NCBI GenBank assembly: GCA_036971615.1
Contig: JAYKKR010000028.1
Span: forward strand, 248,001-312,000
Length of the DNA: 64,000 bases
Direction of reading: 5' to 3'
Source of the DNA: Amyloporia xantha
Taxonomy: Eukaryota; Basidiomycota; Agaricomycetes; Polyporales; Adustoporiaceae
The position numbers and the translations under genes are program-made. The notes beneath the pieces are model-generated. The model was given only the letters and a program-made list of their open reading frames with translations, was not told the DNA's origin and did not search any database. Every line of letters starts with the position of its first letter. Positions within the stretch are counted from its first letter, which is position 1. Positions 22,740-33,929 of the stretch are shown in pieces.

Positions 22740-23600
22740 TCGGAAGACAATGGCGCCATTATTTCAGTTCGCGGGAATCCCGAACGTTATCGGGACACGG
22801 CACGAGTCCAGATCAATTAGTTGATGCGCAGAACTCATGTGCAGACCTAGGCTAGGATGTAATAGGTAACAATGCACAATTCCCATAACTGTCCTTTCGT
22901 GCTTCGACCTCCCGGGGGAACAATGGCGTAACTGAACCAGTTCTCAGAGTTTCCAAATTGCGTAGGACAACCTCAAATTGCTAGCCCGATATAGAGCTTG
23001 CAGCAGCTTGCGGACAATCAGATAGCCCAAGGCCGATCATGCGCATTGCGAGAACAATGGTGTCGCTATACCAGTCTCTTGGAATTCCAAATAACGTGCG
23101 TCTGGATCAAACCACTAACCGGATATATAGCCTGTAGCAGTTCTCGGACAACAAGACAACCCTGTGCGCATCACTAATTAATCAAATGCGGGGAAGAGCC
23201 ACAAATTGCTAGCCCGATATAGAGCTTGCAGCAGCTTGCGGGCAAGCAGCATTGCGAGAACAATGGTGTTGCTGTACCAGTCTCTTGGAATTCCAAATAA
23301 CGTGCGTCTGGATCAAACCACTCACCGGATATATAGCTTGTAGCAGTTCTCGGACAGCAAGACAACCCTGTGCGCATCACTAATCAAATGCGGGGAAGAA
23401 CCACAAATTACTAGCCCGGGATGGACCTTGGAGCAGCTTGCGGACAATTAGATAGCCCAAGGCCGATCATGCGCATTGCGAGAACAATGGTGTTGCTGTA
23501 CCAGTCTCTTGGAATTCCAAATAACATGTGTCTGGATCAAATCACTAACCGGATATATAGCTTGTAGCAGTTCTCGGACAGCAAGACCATTGGTTTGCTT
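22740..23600. repeat. Diverged tandem array, unit about 170-230 bp, four to five copies
   Basis: AAATTGCTAGCCCGATATAG recurs at about 22976 and 23202, with a variant at about 23404. AACAATGG followed by a TACCAGTCTCTTGGAATTCC-type stretch recurs at about 23053, 23259 and 23486, each followed by AAATAAC and, about 35 bp later, GGATATATAGC. Older copies at about 22750 and 22920 keep only CAATGGCG and the following CCAGTT-like core. Copies differ by internal deletions. No coding frame spans the array. Confidence 0.75.
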
Positions 23601-23806
23601 CTCTAAACTTAATCCCCCTTTAGTAGCAGGTGACGAAAAATGACGCGATCACCTACACTGCCAATCCTCACAGAAAAAAGGATAATCAGCCAGCGCAAAA
23701 CGTAGCTTATAGCAGTTTGGGGACCCGGAGATGAGCACCGCCGGCGATCATACCTCCGGAACTGATACATGTCCGTACATTCCTGGGGAAACCACTATTG
23801 TTCAAT

Positions 23807-24453
23807 ATGTCAGTTCAGCAGTCCATTTGGAGTAGTTCGTCCACAAACATGCATCATGTTCCGTCTCAGGTCATGGTGGCGGTTGCCGCAGAGCTAACCA
23901 TGGGATCATACGGACATGGCCGTCTTGGCCTCGACGTGTTTTTTGTTGGCATGCAAAATCGAGCTGATTTCAGTCTACTTACCGCTCAGGTTCATCCAGT
24001 ACCATTGTTCGTGGGACCACTTCCGAGCACTGAACACATGGTATGTTTCCCATTCGCAAACCTGAGCGGTGGATCTAACCGTCATGGACTGGGCAGTGCA
24101 ACGAGCAGATGACGGCTGAATATACGTTCCAGCTCAATTTGCGGGCCCTCTGGCTGCTGTTCTTGCTTCGCCAGTCAGAGGAACTGGAAACGAAGATCAG
24201 CGCAACGCATGGAGAACGTGTGGAATCCCTGCGTACAGACGTTGGATTGGGATACGATTGGAGGAACTCGGCTACTGGTATCGCGAAAGCTGAGGTCTCA
24301 TCTAATTCACAGCCGATTGAAATCGAAGAAGCGTACTCTGTCATTCATCGCCTATTGGACGCCAACCGGGAACTGCTTTGTCGATCTTTCAGGCGTAATC
24401 TAGCTTCCAAAGCTCATTCTGATCGTACGTTGATACGACCTACGAAACCCTAA
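23807..24453 (+). CDS. Hypothetical helical protein, two or more exons
   Basis: Exon 23807-24040 starts at ATG (MSVQQSIWSSSSTNMHH onward) and ends at the donor GTATGTTTCCC. The next exon starts at 24109 after ACGAGCAG, and the joined frame continues as QLNLRALWLLFLLRQSEELE to a stop at 24453, or to a possible donor at about 24424. The second exon holds GYDWRNSATG and HRLLDANRELLCRSFRRNL, which recall FDWRNPATS in the 19398 gene and LDANKEFREAARREL in the 15955 gene. I infer a loose family relationship among these genes. No function can be given, and the boundary with the odd sequence block at 24460 may truncate the gene. Confidence 0.45.
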
Positions 24454-24459
24454 CCCCTA

Positions 24460-25440
24460 ACCTGGGTGCGACCTAAAGGGACTAGAGAGACGAATTATAG
24501 TCTTAGTGAGAGGGGAGTTAGCAGCAAGGTGTCCCGCGGTTCGAGTGAACACGAGAAACGCCTTCGAAGAGGCTACGAAGACTAGGGAACGATACGATGT
24601 AGCTCGACACGTCGTCGAAGCTACTCGAAGACTGTGGGTAGTTAGCGGGACTCGGTAGAGATGATCGAAGCTCGATAGAGCTCTTCGACCTGTCGTAGAA
24701 GAGATAGAAACACTTCGACGGAGAGGACTTAGCTAGAACGCGGCTCGAGGCGCAACGCAGTTCTTCGACGTTAGTCAAAGGCGATCGTAAGATCAGAGGT
24801 TCGACGAGACGGTTTCGACGAGTAGACGCAGTAGACGAGGTTTCGAGGTTACGCAGCGAAGAACGAAGTGACGCAGTAGAAGACTTAGACGCAGGGCGAA
24901 CTCGACTTATGAGCTCTGAACTCGAGGGGGAAAAGGAACTTGTATTTGAGAGAGAAATACGACAGATTTTATACTACGAAACAGACCGCTACGACTATCG
25001 AGAGTGGCACACTAGTACGAGTGGCTTTGCATTGTCCTACACGAGTCCGCCTCACCGAGTGGCACGTATCGAGGCCATCGGTCGTGTGACGTCATGCCGA
25101 GCGCGGAGATGAAGAGAAACATACGAGACACTTCGGACCGATATCCGTCGTCGAAGGCACGCCGCGAGGCTCGATACCTAATCGGGAAAGACCGGACGCG
25201 TCGGTGTGGCACGAAGCGATAGCACGCGCTGGACGAGCGGCGTCGAGTGGCACCATTGTCCGCCGGATGCGGGAGATGGTCCTGGATCAGAGGGAGAAGC
25301 CTCGGGACGACCGCGCCGAGCTTCGAGCAAGCGTAGCGAACAGTCGAAGACATCGAAGAGTGTCGAAGGGTACTGAGCGTCGGGGGTCACATGCGTAGCA
25401 TCGAAGAACGTCGAAGGCGAAATCGAAGGCTTGGGTGAGT
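24460..25440. mobile_element. TCGAAG-rich block, probable retroelement or LTR remnant
   Basis: Composition changes abruptly after about 24460. CGAAG, TCGAC and TCGAAG recur dozens of times to about 25430 on the plus strand, unlike either flank. A TATA-like ATTTTATACTACG lies near 24967. There is no long frame, no second copy in the window and no clear TG...CA ends or target duplication, so calling it a solo LTR or internal retroelement fragment is an inference from composition only. Confidence 0.35.
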
Positions 25441-25717
25441 GAGCCGAAGTGCCGGGCGGGATGCGATTACCGAAAAGAGCTGGATCGGGGCCCAGAGGGG
25501 CTTGGCGCCTATCAACGTGTTCACATCTTTCTCGTTTAGATGGGCCTCACTGGCGTTCCTATTTATAGGACTTCCGTCATTCCTGGCATATCTGGTCTCC
25601 AGTGGCGCATTGGCAGTCATCTTGATATCTGTAACCAGCGTCTTGATAGGCCTCTCACTCATTATACCTATATATCTGCGAGCAGAGGTCGGCCCAGATG
25701 TACTATCATTGACATAG
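25439..25717 (+). CDS. Possible small membrane protein or membrane-spanning exon
   Basis: The frame encodes two strongly hydrophobic stretches (SLAFLFIGLPSFLAYLVSS and GALAVILISVTSVLIGLSL) separated by a few residues and ending EVGPDVLSLT before a stop. The frame opens with GTG, so it is more likely an exon or remnant than a full gene. The antisense strand has a longer open frame (25387-25884) of polar composition, which is expected opposite hydrophobic codons but could be the real one. Confidence 0.3.
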   Translation: MSRSAGRDAITEKSWIGAQRGLAPINVFTSFSFRWASLAFLFIGLPSFLAYLVSSGALAVILISVTSVLIGLSLIIPIYLRAEVGPDVLSLT

Positions 25718-25884
25718 CGAATTTGGACAAGATATATCACTTCAATGAACATTGATGCGATTTTTGGCGCTATTCCGTCAGTCGCATCTATCTCATCTAT
25801 TGCTAGAGAAATGGTAAAATTACTGTTTTCTTTGCTTATGCACGACAATCGTGAAGTTGGACAATCATATCCACTTACTTCCAA

Positions 25885-26606
25885 TCTTGAATGGTAGGCC
25901 TAATTTAGAACTGTTTTTTATCAAGTTCGTAGCATTTTGCGTCGAGCGTCCTTCCTACAGTGCTCGAAGGCTTTCCCTGGCATCTCGATCAAGCCCCGCG
26001 GCTTTTGCATTGTGGCCTCAATTCTTGCGCTTGATGTTCAGTAAGAAGCTTCGCAGATGCTACTTGATGCACACTTTCTATCGTACTCGGTCCATCAGAG
26101 CCTTTAATTTTCAAGCCGGAATAAATTGAATAAGTGCATATGATGTAGATTAACACTGTATTTGAGCACATAGAATTTATGAGATACATGATCCGTGCAT
26201 GAACTGGAGTCAGCACTCTTCACTCCAAAATAGCGATGTTTCCTTTCACAATGTCAGAGTTTCACCACAGAATTGGAAATAAGCGCCCCAAAAGACGAAA
26301 ACTTGAATGTCAGAAGTAGCGTACTTTAGCCGATTTCCTTTAGTACATTTAGATTTCACAAGAACGTGGCATGTTGTTTGGATAGACTTCTGCAAACATA
26401 TCGCTTTCTTCCTTTACTGTACTGTAGTAGCGTGATGCAAATGTTATTCAACACAAATATGTGATTGACATGCGTACCGGACTTATCGTACAACTTAGGT
26501 CCGTTAGGTCCGCCAGCTCCCAGGCTAAAGCTGGTAGCATTTCACCACTAATCATGTACTGCGAGCTGCCTAGCATACTCGGAAGCCAGTGCGTAGCAAG
26601 CAAACA
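25885..26606. other. AT-rich intergenic stretch
   Basis: No gene, repeat or hairpin was found that I can support. Confidence 0.4.
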
Positions 26607-27732
26607 CTATCCAGAACACAAGCCACGCGAATTCAGCTGTCGACATGCGCAGATCCAGGCGATCCCAAAAGTGAATGCGCATCCATTGGACACCAGAAAG
26701 TACTGCACGTTCAAACACTCCATGACTGTCATGTATGTCTGTTCCATTGACTTGAACAATGTTCTGATCGCGCTCGAGATGACCGGCAGTTCGCGACCCA
26801 GAGTGTCTGGAAGCAACGAACATGGTCCGAATCAGCAGCTCGTCAGATCGACGCCCGGAACTGTACACGGTGCAGGTCGACTTGAACCGGTATCAGTATG
26901 GGTTGGGAGGATGGAAGGTATCTCAAGCGCACCCCTTCAGTCATTTCGATGATCAGTGTAGGCACTGCGCTTTCGGAATTAGCGTATCGTCCTGCTGATG
27001 TGTCGCTAAGAATATAAGAAGATAGCTATTAATAAGTGTCGACACATGCCTTCGGCAGAATGCACTGGCAGAGACGCCTGTATTCCTTGCTGAAACATCT
27101 GACGCCCAGAAGCCAGCCTAACATTGATCGTGGTATCCTGAAAGGGTTGTCATTTCCGATACGTTGCCAAAAAATGAGCAGGATGACATACCAAGAGTTC
27201 CGATGTTTCGTCAGGCTGTGGGGTCTGAACGCTGCCATTGAATGTATGCGAATGAGGGATATACCTAGATGACGCACCGAGACCTCGGACGGAGCCATTT
27301 GACCGCACTCGTAATCCTGCTCGCCTCTTATGGACGGATTATCCTGGATGCGCTCCTCGACATATATTGATTCGGTCACTTCCCCCGCAGCCCGACTGTG
27401 CTCGTTGAGAAGAGATACTTCGTGCTGCTGATATTATTATTCCCACTGATGCATTTCGGGCGCGTAGAGCTCACCTGATAAAAAGCTGGCAGGGTTTCCA
27501 ATTCCATTTCGGATAAGGTGGCGGACTAACACCGTTTGCCCGTTACAACCGAAGTAGATTTCGTCCACATATGACTCACCGGCACGGAAGTCGCTAGAGC
27601 TTTACCAGATGACGTGTCGGGTGAAACGACACTGACAGCATCGAACGCTGCAGATGAAGAGTCTATCAATGCAACCGGGGGTTGCACCAGGGCAGAATCC
27701 ACTTCAGCAGGGGGCACGTCCGAGTCGGACAT
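26607..27732 (-). CDS. Lineage-specific hypothetical protein, intact, six exons
   Basis: Exons (minus strand) 27732-27580, 27424-27278, 27224-27192, 27137-27046, 27005-26869 and 26806-26607 total 762 nt, 253 aa. Phases agree at every junction (0, 0, 0, 2, 1) and all introns are GT-AG, which is strong evidence that the gene is real and undamaged although it lies in repeat-rich DNA. The N-terminus is Ser/Asp/Val-rich and acidic (MSDSDVPPAEVDSALVQPP); the middle contains TTINVRLASGRQMFQQGIQ and a strand-rich TLIIEMTEGVRLRYLP; the C-terminal exon is helical (ISSAIRTLFKSMEQTYMTVM) and ends with a hydrophobic Cys-rich patch. I do not recognise the family. The first intron is about 155 nt and might hide a further small exon. 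Open frames on the plus strand here are shadows. Confidence 0.6.
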
Positions 27733-28353
27733 TGCGCCGGGAGTGTCGTCTAGCGTGATGACTCCTGGACATCAATAAATAGCTCCCGCTCAAATGCTGA
27801 GCTGTCACTTATGCATCATGATGCCTGACCGGTCCAGAAAGTGAGAATAGGACACTGATGTAGGACTGTTTTCCCGTATAGTGTAGATCTGCCTGACTCT
27901 CAACCACTTGCCTTTTCAGGTGAACGATGCCCCATCCGGAACAATAGGCAATTACAGGTAGGGGTTTTCGTCCCTGCCTAAAATCTAACGAATTGGTCAC
28001 AAAAAGGCTAATATCTGTACAATGATCATCCTTCTAGCCATCTAAAGATCGGAAAATCACTTGCAGCAAGTTCGCAAAGAAATATCTCCAATGCATTATA
28101 GTTACACAATCCTACTTCTGTTGTCCCTACGATCTCCACACTGCAAGCCTATCCGTATACTGAAGCTGTAGCTGCTGCTGCACGAAGCTGGGGGACTCCA
28201 ACTACGGATCTAAGTCGGTGCGGCTCCCATTGTGGATATCATGGGGGAAGCTGCGCCCGAAATGGTGTATCGAGTGCAATTGGACTCAATCTGCATGAGA
28301 GCACCACAAATATCTCGTCGTCGAATCCAAATGGCGATCTGTGAGTGGAAAGC

Positions 28354-28626
28354 ATGCACCGTATAAATACCAGCAATTCATATCCTTCAACGGGATCTCA
28401 GCCAAACTTCTCAAACCAACTTGCGAATCCCAACTACGCTTCTCAACAACAACTACGCTTCTCAATAACGAGAACGGCGGCGACTACGACGACGACGGCA
28501 GAAGAGATGGACTCGTTAACCATAATCGTCGCAAACCCGATCCCAGCCGAGGACACAGAACGTCCCTTTACTAATTACGAGACTGGCAATGGCAGTAATA
28601 CCAATGCATCTTGCCTGCTCGCCTGA
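28354..28626 (+). CDS. Possible small Asn/Thr/Ser-rich protein
   Basis: Single open frame from ATG 28354, beginning MHRINTSNSYPSTGSQPN, with an NYASQQQ-type stretch, a poly-Thr run and ending NASCLLA before TGA. Low-complexity composition means it could be chance. No splice partners were found. Confidence 0.25.
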   Translation: MHRINTSNSYPSTGSQPNFSNQLANPNYASQQQLRFSITRTAATTTTTAEEMDSLTIIVANPIPAEDTERPFTNYETGNGSNTNASCLLA

Positions 28627-28639
28627 GTAATGCGTCCGA

Positions 28640-29800
28640 ACCCTTTCAGTATGTAGTCATCGTGATATTGCGGTCGTTTCCTCCGAGACGAAATTCTCAA
28701 CACTGACTGGACAGGGGATGAGGTCGACCGAAATTTGTGATGATGTTTGGAAGCGGAGATATGGGCGAAGTTATATTACGATGAACGGATGTACGATGCA
28801 TTGGACAATGGAATCTGTACGGAGAATCCCTGTGACTACCATATAAGGGATCTTGTAACGCTTCGTCCCGACGGCTCACTGCCAAATTCTAGGCGCGCGT
28901 GACACTAAGCCCTAGCCTAGGGTTCTGTTGCGTTGCCTAAGGTCGTGACAGTAAGTAATCAATGGTCCATATGTAGGCATGACCACAAGCCGTCAGCAAG
29001 ATATATCCTTCAAAGGAGAGACTAGCTAAGTGCAAATCCAAAACCTAGATTTGTCAGAGTGGCTAATTGACTTCATTATTTCATTATTGTAGGGAGTCAA
29101 GACATGTTCACTGTTCACTTCGTGCCGCACGTGCCCAATACTTGCCAAATGGGGTAGTGGCCATCAGAATCTTTGCTCTCCGGCCAGAGATATGCAAACT
29201 CTCGTCCTTTGTTTCTTTGCAAATCTTTGCCTCCATATGAGGTTTCTTTCAAGGCGCGCTGGTACGACTTTGAGTCCACCAGACAGCGTCGGCTGTTGGT
29301 CGCGTCGGCTTTGAGCCTCGCGACCAATTCGCCTACTCCAGTCTAACTATGTGTTCGCTGGTGTATTGGATTTACTCTTGACATTTGCTCATTCTATAGC
29401 AAGCATCTACGAGTTCTTATCACTGGCCTTCAGCTTTATCAGCAACAGAACCTGCTGCACGACCTTAGTGTACGAAGCGTGGTCAGGTCCCCTCTCTACC
29501 GATCACTCCTCCTTGTTAAACCCAGACGTTCTTCTTTGCATAGCTGCTGTGCGAGGATCTTTCGCCTATCAGACAGGTGAAGCTTGTATCAACCACAACT
29601 AGAGTGCAGTCCGTGTGCCCAGTCTATGCAGTCGACCTCAATCATGCCAGCAACACATCAACCGGATTTATGTACTGACGAATCATGGGAATTCAGAGTC
29701 AAGAGGCACTCTGAAGGTGAGTATCACTATGCGCGTCCCATTTTACACTCTTGACCCGGAGGTCTGACTGCAACAGTTGACGATGGGTTATAACCTCCCC
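28640..29800. other. No firm gene; one exon-like minus-strand frame
   Basis: A minus-strand frame at 29115-29327 (including KDLQRNKGREFAYLWPESKD) looks coding but has no resolved neighbours. The rest shows only short frames. Confidence 0.35.
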
Positions 29801-29802
29801 CA

Positions 29803-30783
29803 ATGCAGACTGGATACCGCAGCCTGTCATTGGTCTCGTCAGCGTCTACTGTCGCGAAGATGGACGATTTTCTAGATCCGCCGCGACTGACCAAACAGTC
29901 CAAACCACGCGGCCGAGACAAGTTCAAGGATATCCAACATGCTTGGATGCCTGCCTCTATCCCAGTCTGGTCGGATGCCTTGGCAACAGTGGATCGTACT
30001 CGCCGTCCCGTTGGTAAATGGGATTACTATGTTCCCGAGCCCGGCCTGTTCGTGGGCACGAAGACTGAGGAGTGTCAAGAACGATATCTTACAAATTGGC
30101 TGCTTGTGCGCGAGGCATGGTATTACATGCTCGAGAACCAACCGAACGAATTGACGCAGGTTCCACCTCAATCGTGGCGGGATCTCCTCAATAGTGACGC
30201 TGCCTCGATCAAGATTTTGGACAATGGCACGAGGACTACCCTGCGCAAGCAGGAAGTTAAGGCGCTGTTCGGGCGTATCTTCTCGGACAAGGATCTCAGT
30301 GATCATGACGGGAAATCAGAATGGTTTGGCAGACGTGTTCAGTTGCCATGCGATGCCATAGGCCGTCAGGTATTATGGGAAATTTTTGAGATGGGGTTCC
30401 GTTTTGAGCTCCTGGAATTGGATCGATATCTCTGCCCGAAGGCTGACGAGCAGAGCGCCGAGCCTCAGGAATGGGTACGAGAGTCTCGAGTTGCAAAGAT
30501 ATTTGACCCCAACCTGAATTTACGCCTGCATCACCTCCCGCCATCACACATCGGTCTCGCAGCGAAGCATATTCGTCATCGCCTGGACAGTCTCGAAGCA
30601 CTTCGCATGGTAATTGCAAGGTGGCCGCAGATACCGAAGGATATTCGCAATGGGCGATTCGCGTCCTCCTGCTCGGACGTAACATTACAGGACAGGGAGA
30701 AGAAGCTGGTGGAATTCTATACGCAGACGTTCTATGACGTGGCTGGTCGAGCTGCACTCGTGCCACATTTATTTCCACTTTGA
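29803..30783 (+). CDS. Agaricomycete-specific hypothetical protein (transposon-associated family)
   Basis: A single open frame of 326 aa with no internal stops. It has a DDFLDPPRLTKQSKPRGRD-like start, an HAWMPASIPVWSDALATVDR segment, DYYVPEPGLFVGT, a helical middle (GRQVLWEIFEMGFRFELLE) and a C-terminus KLVEFYTQTFYDVAGRAAL. From memory this order (W-M/L-P...VPVW, Y-x-VPEP, L-W-E-x-x-E, FY-x-QTF-x-D...GR) is that of a very common family of unknown function in mushroom-forming fungi, usually found in multigene, transposon-rich surroundings. The start at 29803 is the first ATG in frame; an upstream exon ending at the donor GTGAGTATC (29716) and joined at TGCAG before ACTGG is possible. Confidence 0.7.
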   Translation: MQTGYRSLSLVSSASTVAKMDDFLDPPRLTKQSKPRGRDKFKDIQHAWMPASIPVWSDALATVDRTRRPVGKWDYYVPEPGLFVGTKTEECQERYLTNWLLVREAWYYMLENQPNELTQVPPQSWRDLLNSDAASIKILDNGTRTTLRKQEVKALFGRIFSDKDLSDHDGKSEWFGRRVQLPCDAIGRQVLWEIFEMGFRFELLELDRYLCPKADEQSAEPQEWVRESRVAKIFDPNLNLRLHHLPPSHIGLAAKHIRHRLDSLEALRMVIARWPQIPKDIRNGRFASSCSDVTLQDREKKLVEFYTQTFYDVAGRAALVPHLFPL

Positions 30784-31238
30784 AGCCAGTCTTGTTTCAT
30801 CTGTGCTGATGCCTGACTGTGTTGTAGCCGGGTAGCATTGCATCGGTATGTGATCCATCATGTAGCACCCTCTGAGCCATGTATTTCCTCCATGTAATAC
30901 AACACCTATGTTCTTCCGGTTTTTGCAAGTCGGAATTCGAGTTCATTCAGAGAATTGTCTGCAGTCAGTTTGGACAGTAAGTCATTAATGCCCCATACAT
31001 CAATGCTGTTACTGATTTTATTCAGTTGAATAGGTTTCTTCCCGTATCTTGAGAGCTCGCCCTAACATTTGATACGGCTCCGCGTTGTGCATCCCAACTC
31101 TAGTTTACGTTTTTAGCCTGTCCATCTGCGTCTCGACGAATCATTTTTCGTTGTCTGCAGGAGCGGGAACTCGACGCTTTATTTCAACGGGTTCTTTCTC
31201 CAACAGCCATATCCTAGGCCATAGGCCTGTTCCCGTCC

Positions 31239-31875
31239 TTGGCCATCTTGTCCACAACCATGTTCGCCACTCCGTGCTCATTCGGCATCGCCGTTGTGAA
31301 GCTCATCCTTCGCAACACACACCTTGCTCACGCATCGGGTGGGGCCTACCGATGTAAGGCTCGTCCTTGTTTCGTGACCAAAGCCGGTCGACAAGGCTTC
31401 TGGGCTGCGCCCCTCTGCGGCGCGAGACAGTTGAAGGACGGCAGGTATGGCCCGAGAAAGAAGGTAAGTGTAGGATCTGGTTCGACATGCAGTACGCTGA
31501 TACTACGACAGATGGAAATGGGGTCTTGGGCGCCGGTGGATTTCCGCGGCGCAGGTATCCCGGTTCCCGCCCATCCACTTGCCAACATCCGTCCCTTCGT
31601 ACTGCCTCTGGTTCAGTTTCCCGAGTATGAAACCATGAAGATCAAACCGTGTTTTGTATGGATCCAGACCCCTGGAGAGTACGTGACTTACAGGGCGTTC
31701 CGTGAGTGGGAGATTCAGATGGCGATACAGGAGAAGCAGGTCCGTTTGGACGAGTTTTTCGATCTGGACATGGAGCGAATCTTCCAGCTGCGTCTACAGC
31801 ATGCGAGCTATGGTATGTCGCCCTATATTTGAGCCTTGTGGACCCTGACTGACGAACGATGTAGGTGGAGAATGA
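31239..31875 (+). CDS. Hypothetical protein downstream of the 29.8-kb gene
   Basis: The clearest exon is 31512-31818, starting MEMGSWAPVDFRGAGIPVP and ending with the helical, charged EIQMAIQEKQVRLDEFFDLD and FQLRLQHASY. A GT donor follows, and the next exon (31865-31875) gives a short GE and stop. Upstream, KAGRQGFWAAPLCGARQL precedes a donor GTAAGTGTAGG at about 31467. That intron is a multiple of three and is also open, so its removal is uncertain. The true start is not known; the frame is open from 31239, and ERELDALFQRVLSPT just upstream could be an earlier exon. Same strand and 0.4 kb spacing suggest it belongs with the preceding lineage-specific gene. No function recognised. Confidence 0.45.
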
Positions 31876-33839
31876 TCCTGGCTTTCCAGTGAATTGATAG
31901 ATAGAAGGTGCCTTACTGTACATACTCCTGTGCAAGCCAAAGTCCGGGTGGTCCTTTTGCTTTTTGCAAAGTTCCCGCAGCAAATTTCTTAAAGGGCAGT
32001 CTTTGTTGAGGACGGTACTCGAACTCTAGCTAATTACATGTTATCCGCGCCGTCGGATCCCCAATCGATAGCTACTTCGCCGGCGCGCAAAGGACGTCGC
32101 TCTGCGGGAAGCGCAATCCCCCAAGATCCATCCGCATTCACTCAGGAGCGGGACAGCACAATTTTCCGCTGAAAAAAAAGATTGCTTTCCCTCGACAGGT
32201 AAGCGGCCGTGATACGGTACTGTAGTGCGATTCACAATTGAATCCGGTCAAGTAGGGCGGCAAGTCCCACAAAAGGGCTATCTTGCGCAAAAGGTGGTCC
32301 CAGAAATTCGAGGTGCATTGGCGGCGGTTGAGAAAGACTAGTCAAGGAAACATAAATTCGACCTCGCGAATTCACCTTCGAGAATCACGGGATGCGAACC
32401 GTGCCTTGTAGATCGACTGGCTTGAATCGTGGTACGTGAATTGTGTTTTGCAAACGGCCTTATCCGAATCGGAAATACTCGAACATCGAGTGACAAGGGA
32501 CCCTTCTTCTCTGGATAACGATTAGGCTCTATGTTCGCGCGAGTACATTGCACTGCATGGATCGAAGTCTTTGTGGCCGCACCCATAACGGAGCTGCCAG
32601 AGTAAGTGAGCTCACTTCATCAAGCAGAACACAGGAAACGGTAGCACTTAAGTGTATATATTGCAGGAAAACACACACCTCACAACCCAGCATCGAGAAG
32701 ATTCCTGGCTTTGCGTTGCCAAACATACTTTTAGACGGACCAGGAGCGCTCGGGGGAGCCAGATGATAGACGGGTTGACCAGCCGTAGACAGCCGTCAAT
32801 GACCACTATGCAGCCTAAAGTGGCGAGAGCAAGGTAAGGGTGCTCTACATGTACTTAGAGTATAAGTCTATTAGTTTTATTTTTGTCGGAAAGAGACAAG
32901 GGACACCGAAGTACGTCCGCGCTTGGGCTCGTAAGCACCTCCACGGACCAACTTTAAGCTGTTATCTTGCAGAGGGGGTCCGGAGGATGGTAACGATATA
33001 CTGTGACAATTCGAAGATAAATCGAGTGCGGCTCGAACTGAGTGACTGGGGTCTCCCAGTTTTGCATCGATAACATAAACCTATTTCGTGCCAGAAAATT
33101 CAGCGTTTACCTTACTTCTTGGCGCGCGCTCAGTCAGCCTTTCAATCTCCCAAAGACAGACATGATTCGCTCACGCTTTGCTGAGGGCACAAATTTGAAC
33201 ATTTATCATCGTTTTCAATTTTGATAAAGTCTTCCTTTGCCCTTATTTATGTGTCTAGATAGCACGCCAGCTTTTCCTAATCCTTTCCTAACTTTGGTAA
33301 AGGTAGATTTTCTTGATAAGAGGGAGGTTACAATTTCGGAGTAGAGCATCTGACCTCCTTCCACGCTCTACCAACTCGCTCTGAGGGTGAAACGTTTTTC
33401 CCGGATAAATATCCTGAGGGCAGCTTGGCGGTCAATACCTAGCCTTTCCCAACGAAGGAAATGAGATATGATAGTAATGTGATATGCTGCCACTTGTCTA
33501 CCCGCTCCGCAGCGCTTGCCCATACATCTGAAACGGACACTTATCACTCCTAGAAATAGAAACTCTTTCAAAGCCTTTACCTTGGGGTAAGCAAAGAAAT
33601 ATCCATTCAATTTCTCATCGAACTTGAGGCAGTGTGGGCTCAGCTGGAAAAGGCTAGTGTTTATGAAGAATGTCACTAAAGGTGAAGTGCGCACATGTCA
33701 CACTGATAAGCCGCCATGGTTAATGAAAAATTTGAGCTTCCGAAGAAGGCTTGCTCTCCAGTCACGATGTTCACTGAGTAAATGATCCCTTTTTGAGTCT
33801 CTGATAGCTTAGGAATCCATAACATTTCACATTAATTTC
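31876..33839. other. Gene-poor stretch
   Basis: Short frames only. At about 33310-33370 the minus strand carries a tRNA D-arm-like GAGTTGGTAGAGC, but no matching T-arm follows, so this is at most a tRNA-derived remnant. Confidence 0.4.
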
Positions 33840-33929
33840 CACTTGCCCAAAAGGGTTAGGAAACGTAATCGTTTCTTGCCCGTATTATCCCTTTTTGTCT
33901 CCCCGTGAAAGGATGATATCTTTGCAGTG
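33840..33929. mobile_element. Partial second copy of the MITE-like element
   Basis: The stretch ending GTGAAAGGATGATATCTTTGCAGTG matches the right arm of the element at 34403-34797 (GTGAAATGGTGATTTCTTTGCAGTG) with an equivalent pyrimidine-rich run before it. The left arm was not found, so it is a remnant. Confidence 0.5.

Noticed and set aside
24446..24463. Interstitial telomere (CCCTAACCCCTAACC)
   Set aside because: Only about two units; too short to claim a telomere-derived site, mentioned only as the border of the odd block.
26461..26952. 163-codon plus-strand frame
   Set aside because: It lies opposite the last exons of the well-supported minus-strand gene and has no splice or start support.
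32380..32420. tRNA T-arm-like GGTTCGCATCCCG on the minus strand
   Set aside because: The loop has the wrong size for a T-arm and no D-arm lies at the right distance.
33310..33380. tRNA gene on the minus strand (D-arm-like GAGTTGGTAGAGC)
   Set aside because: No matching anticodon stem, T-arm (GTTCGANTC) or acceptor stem could be placed; at most a tRNA-derived remnant.
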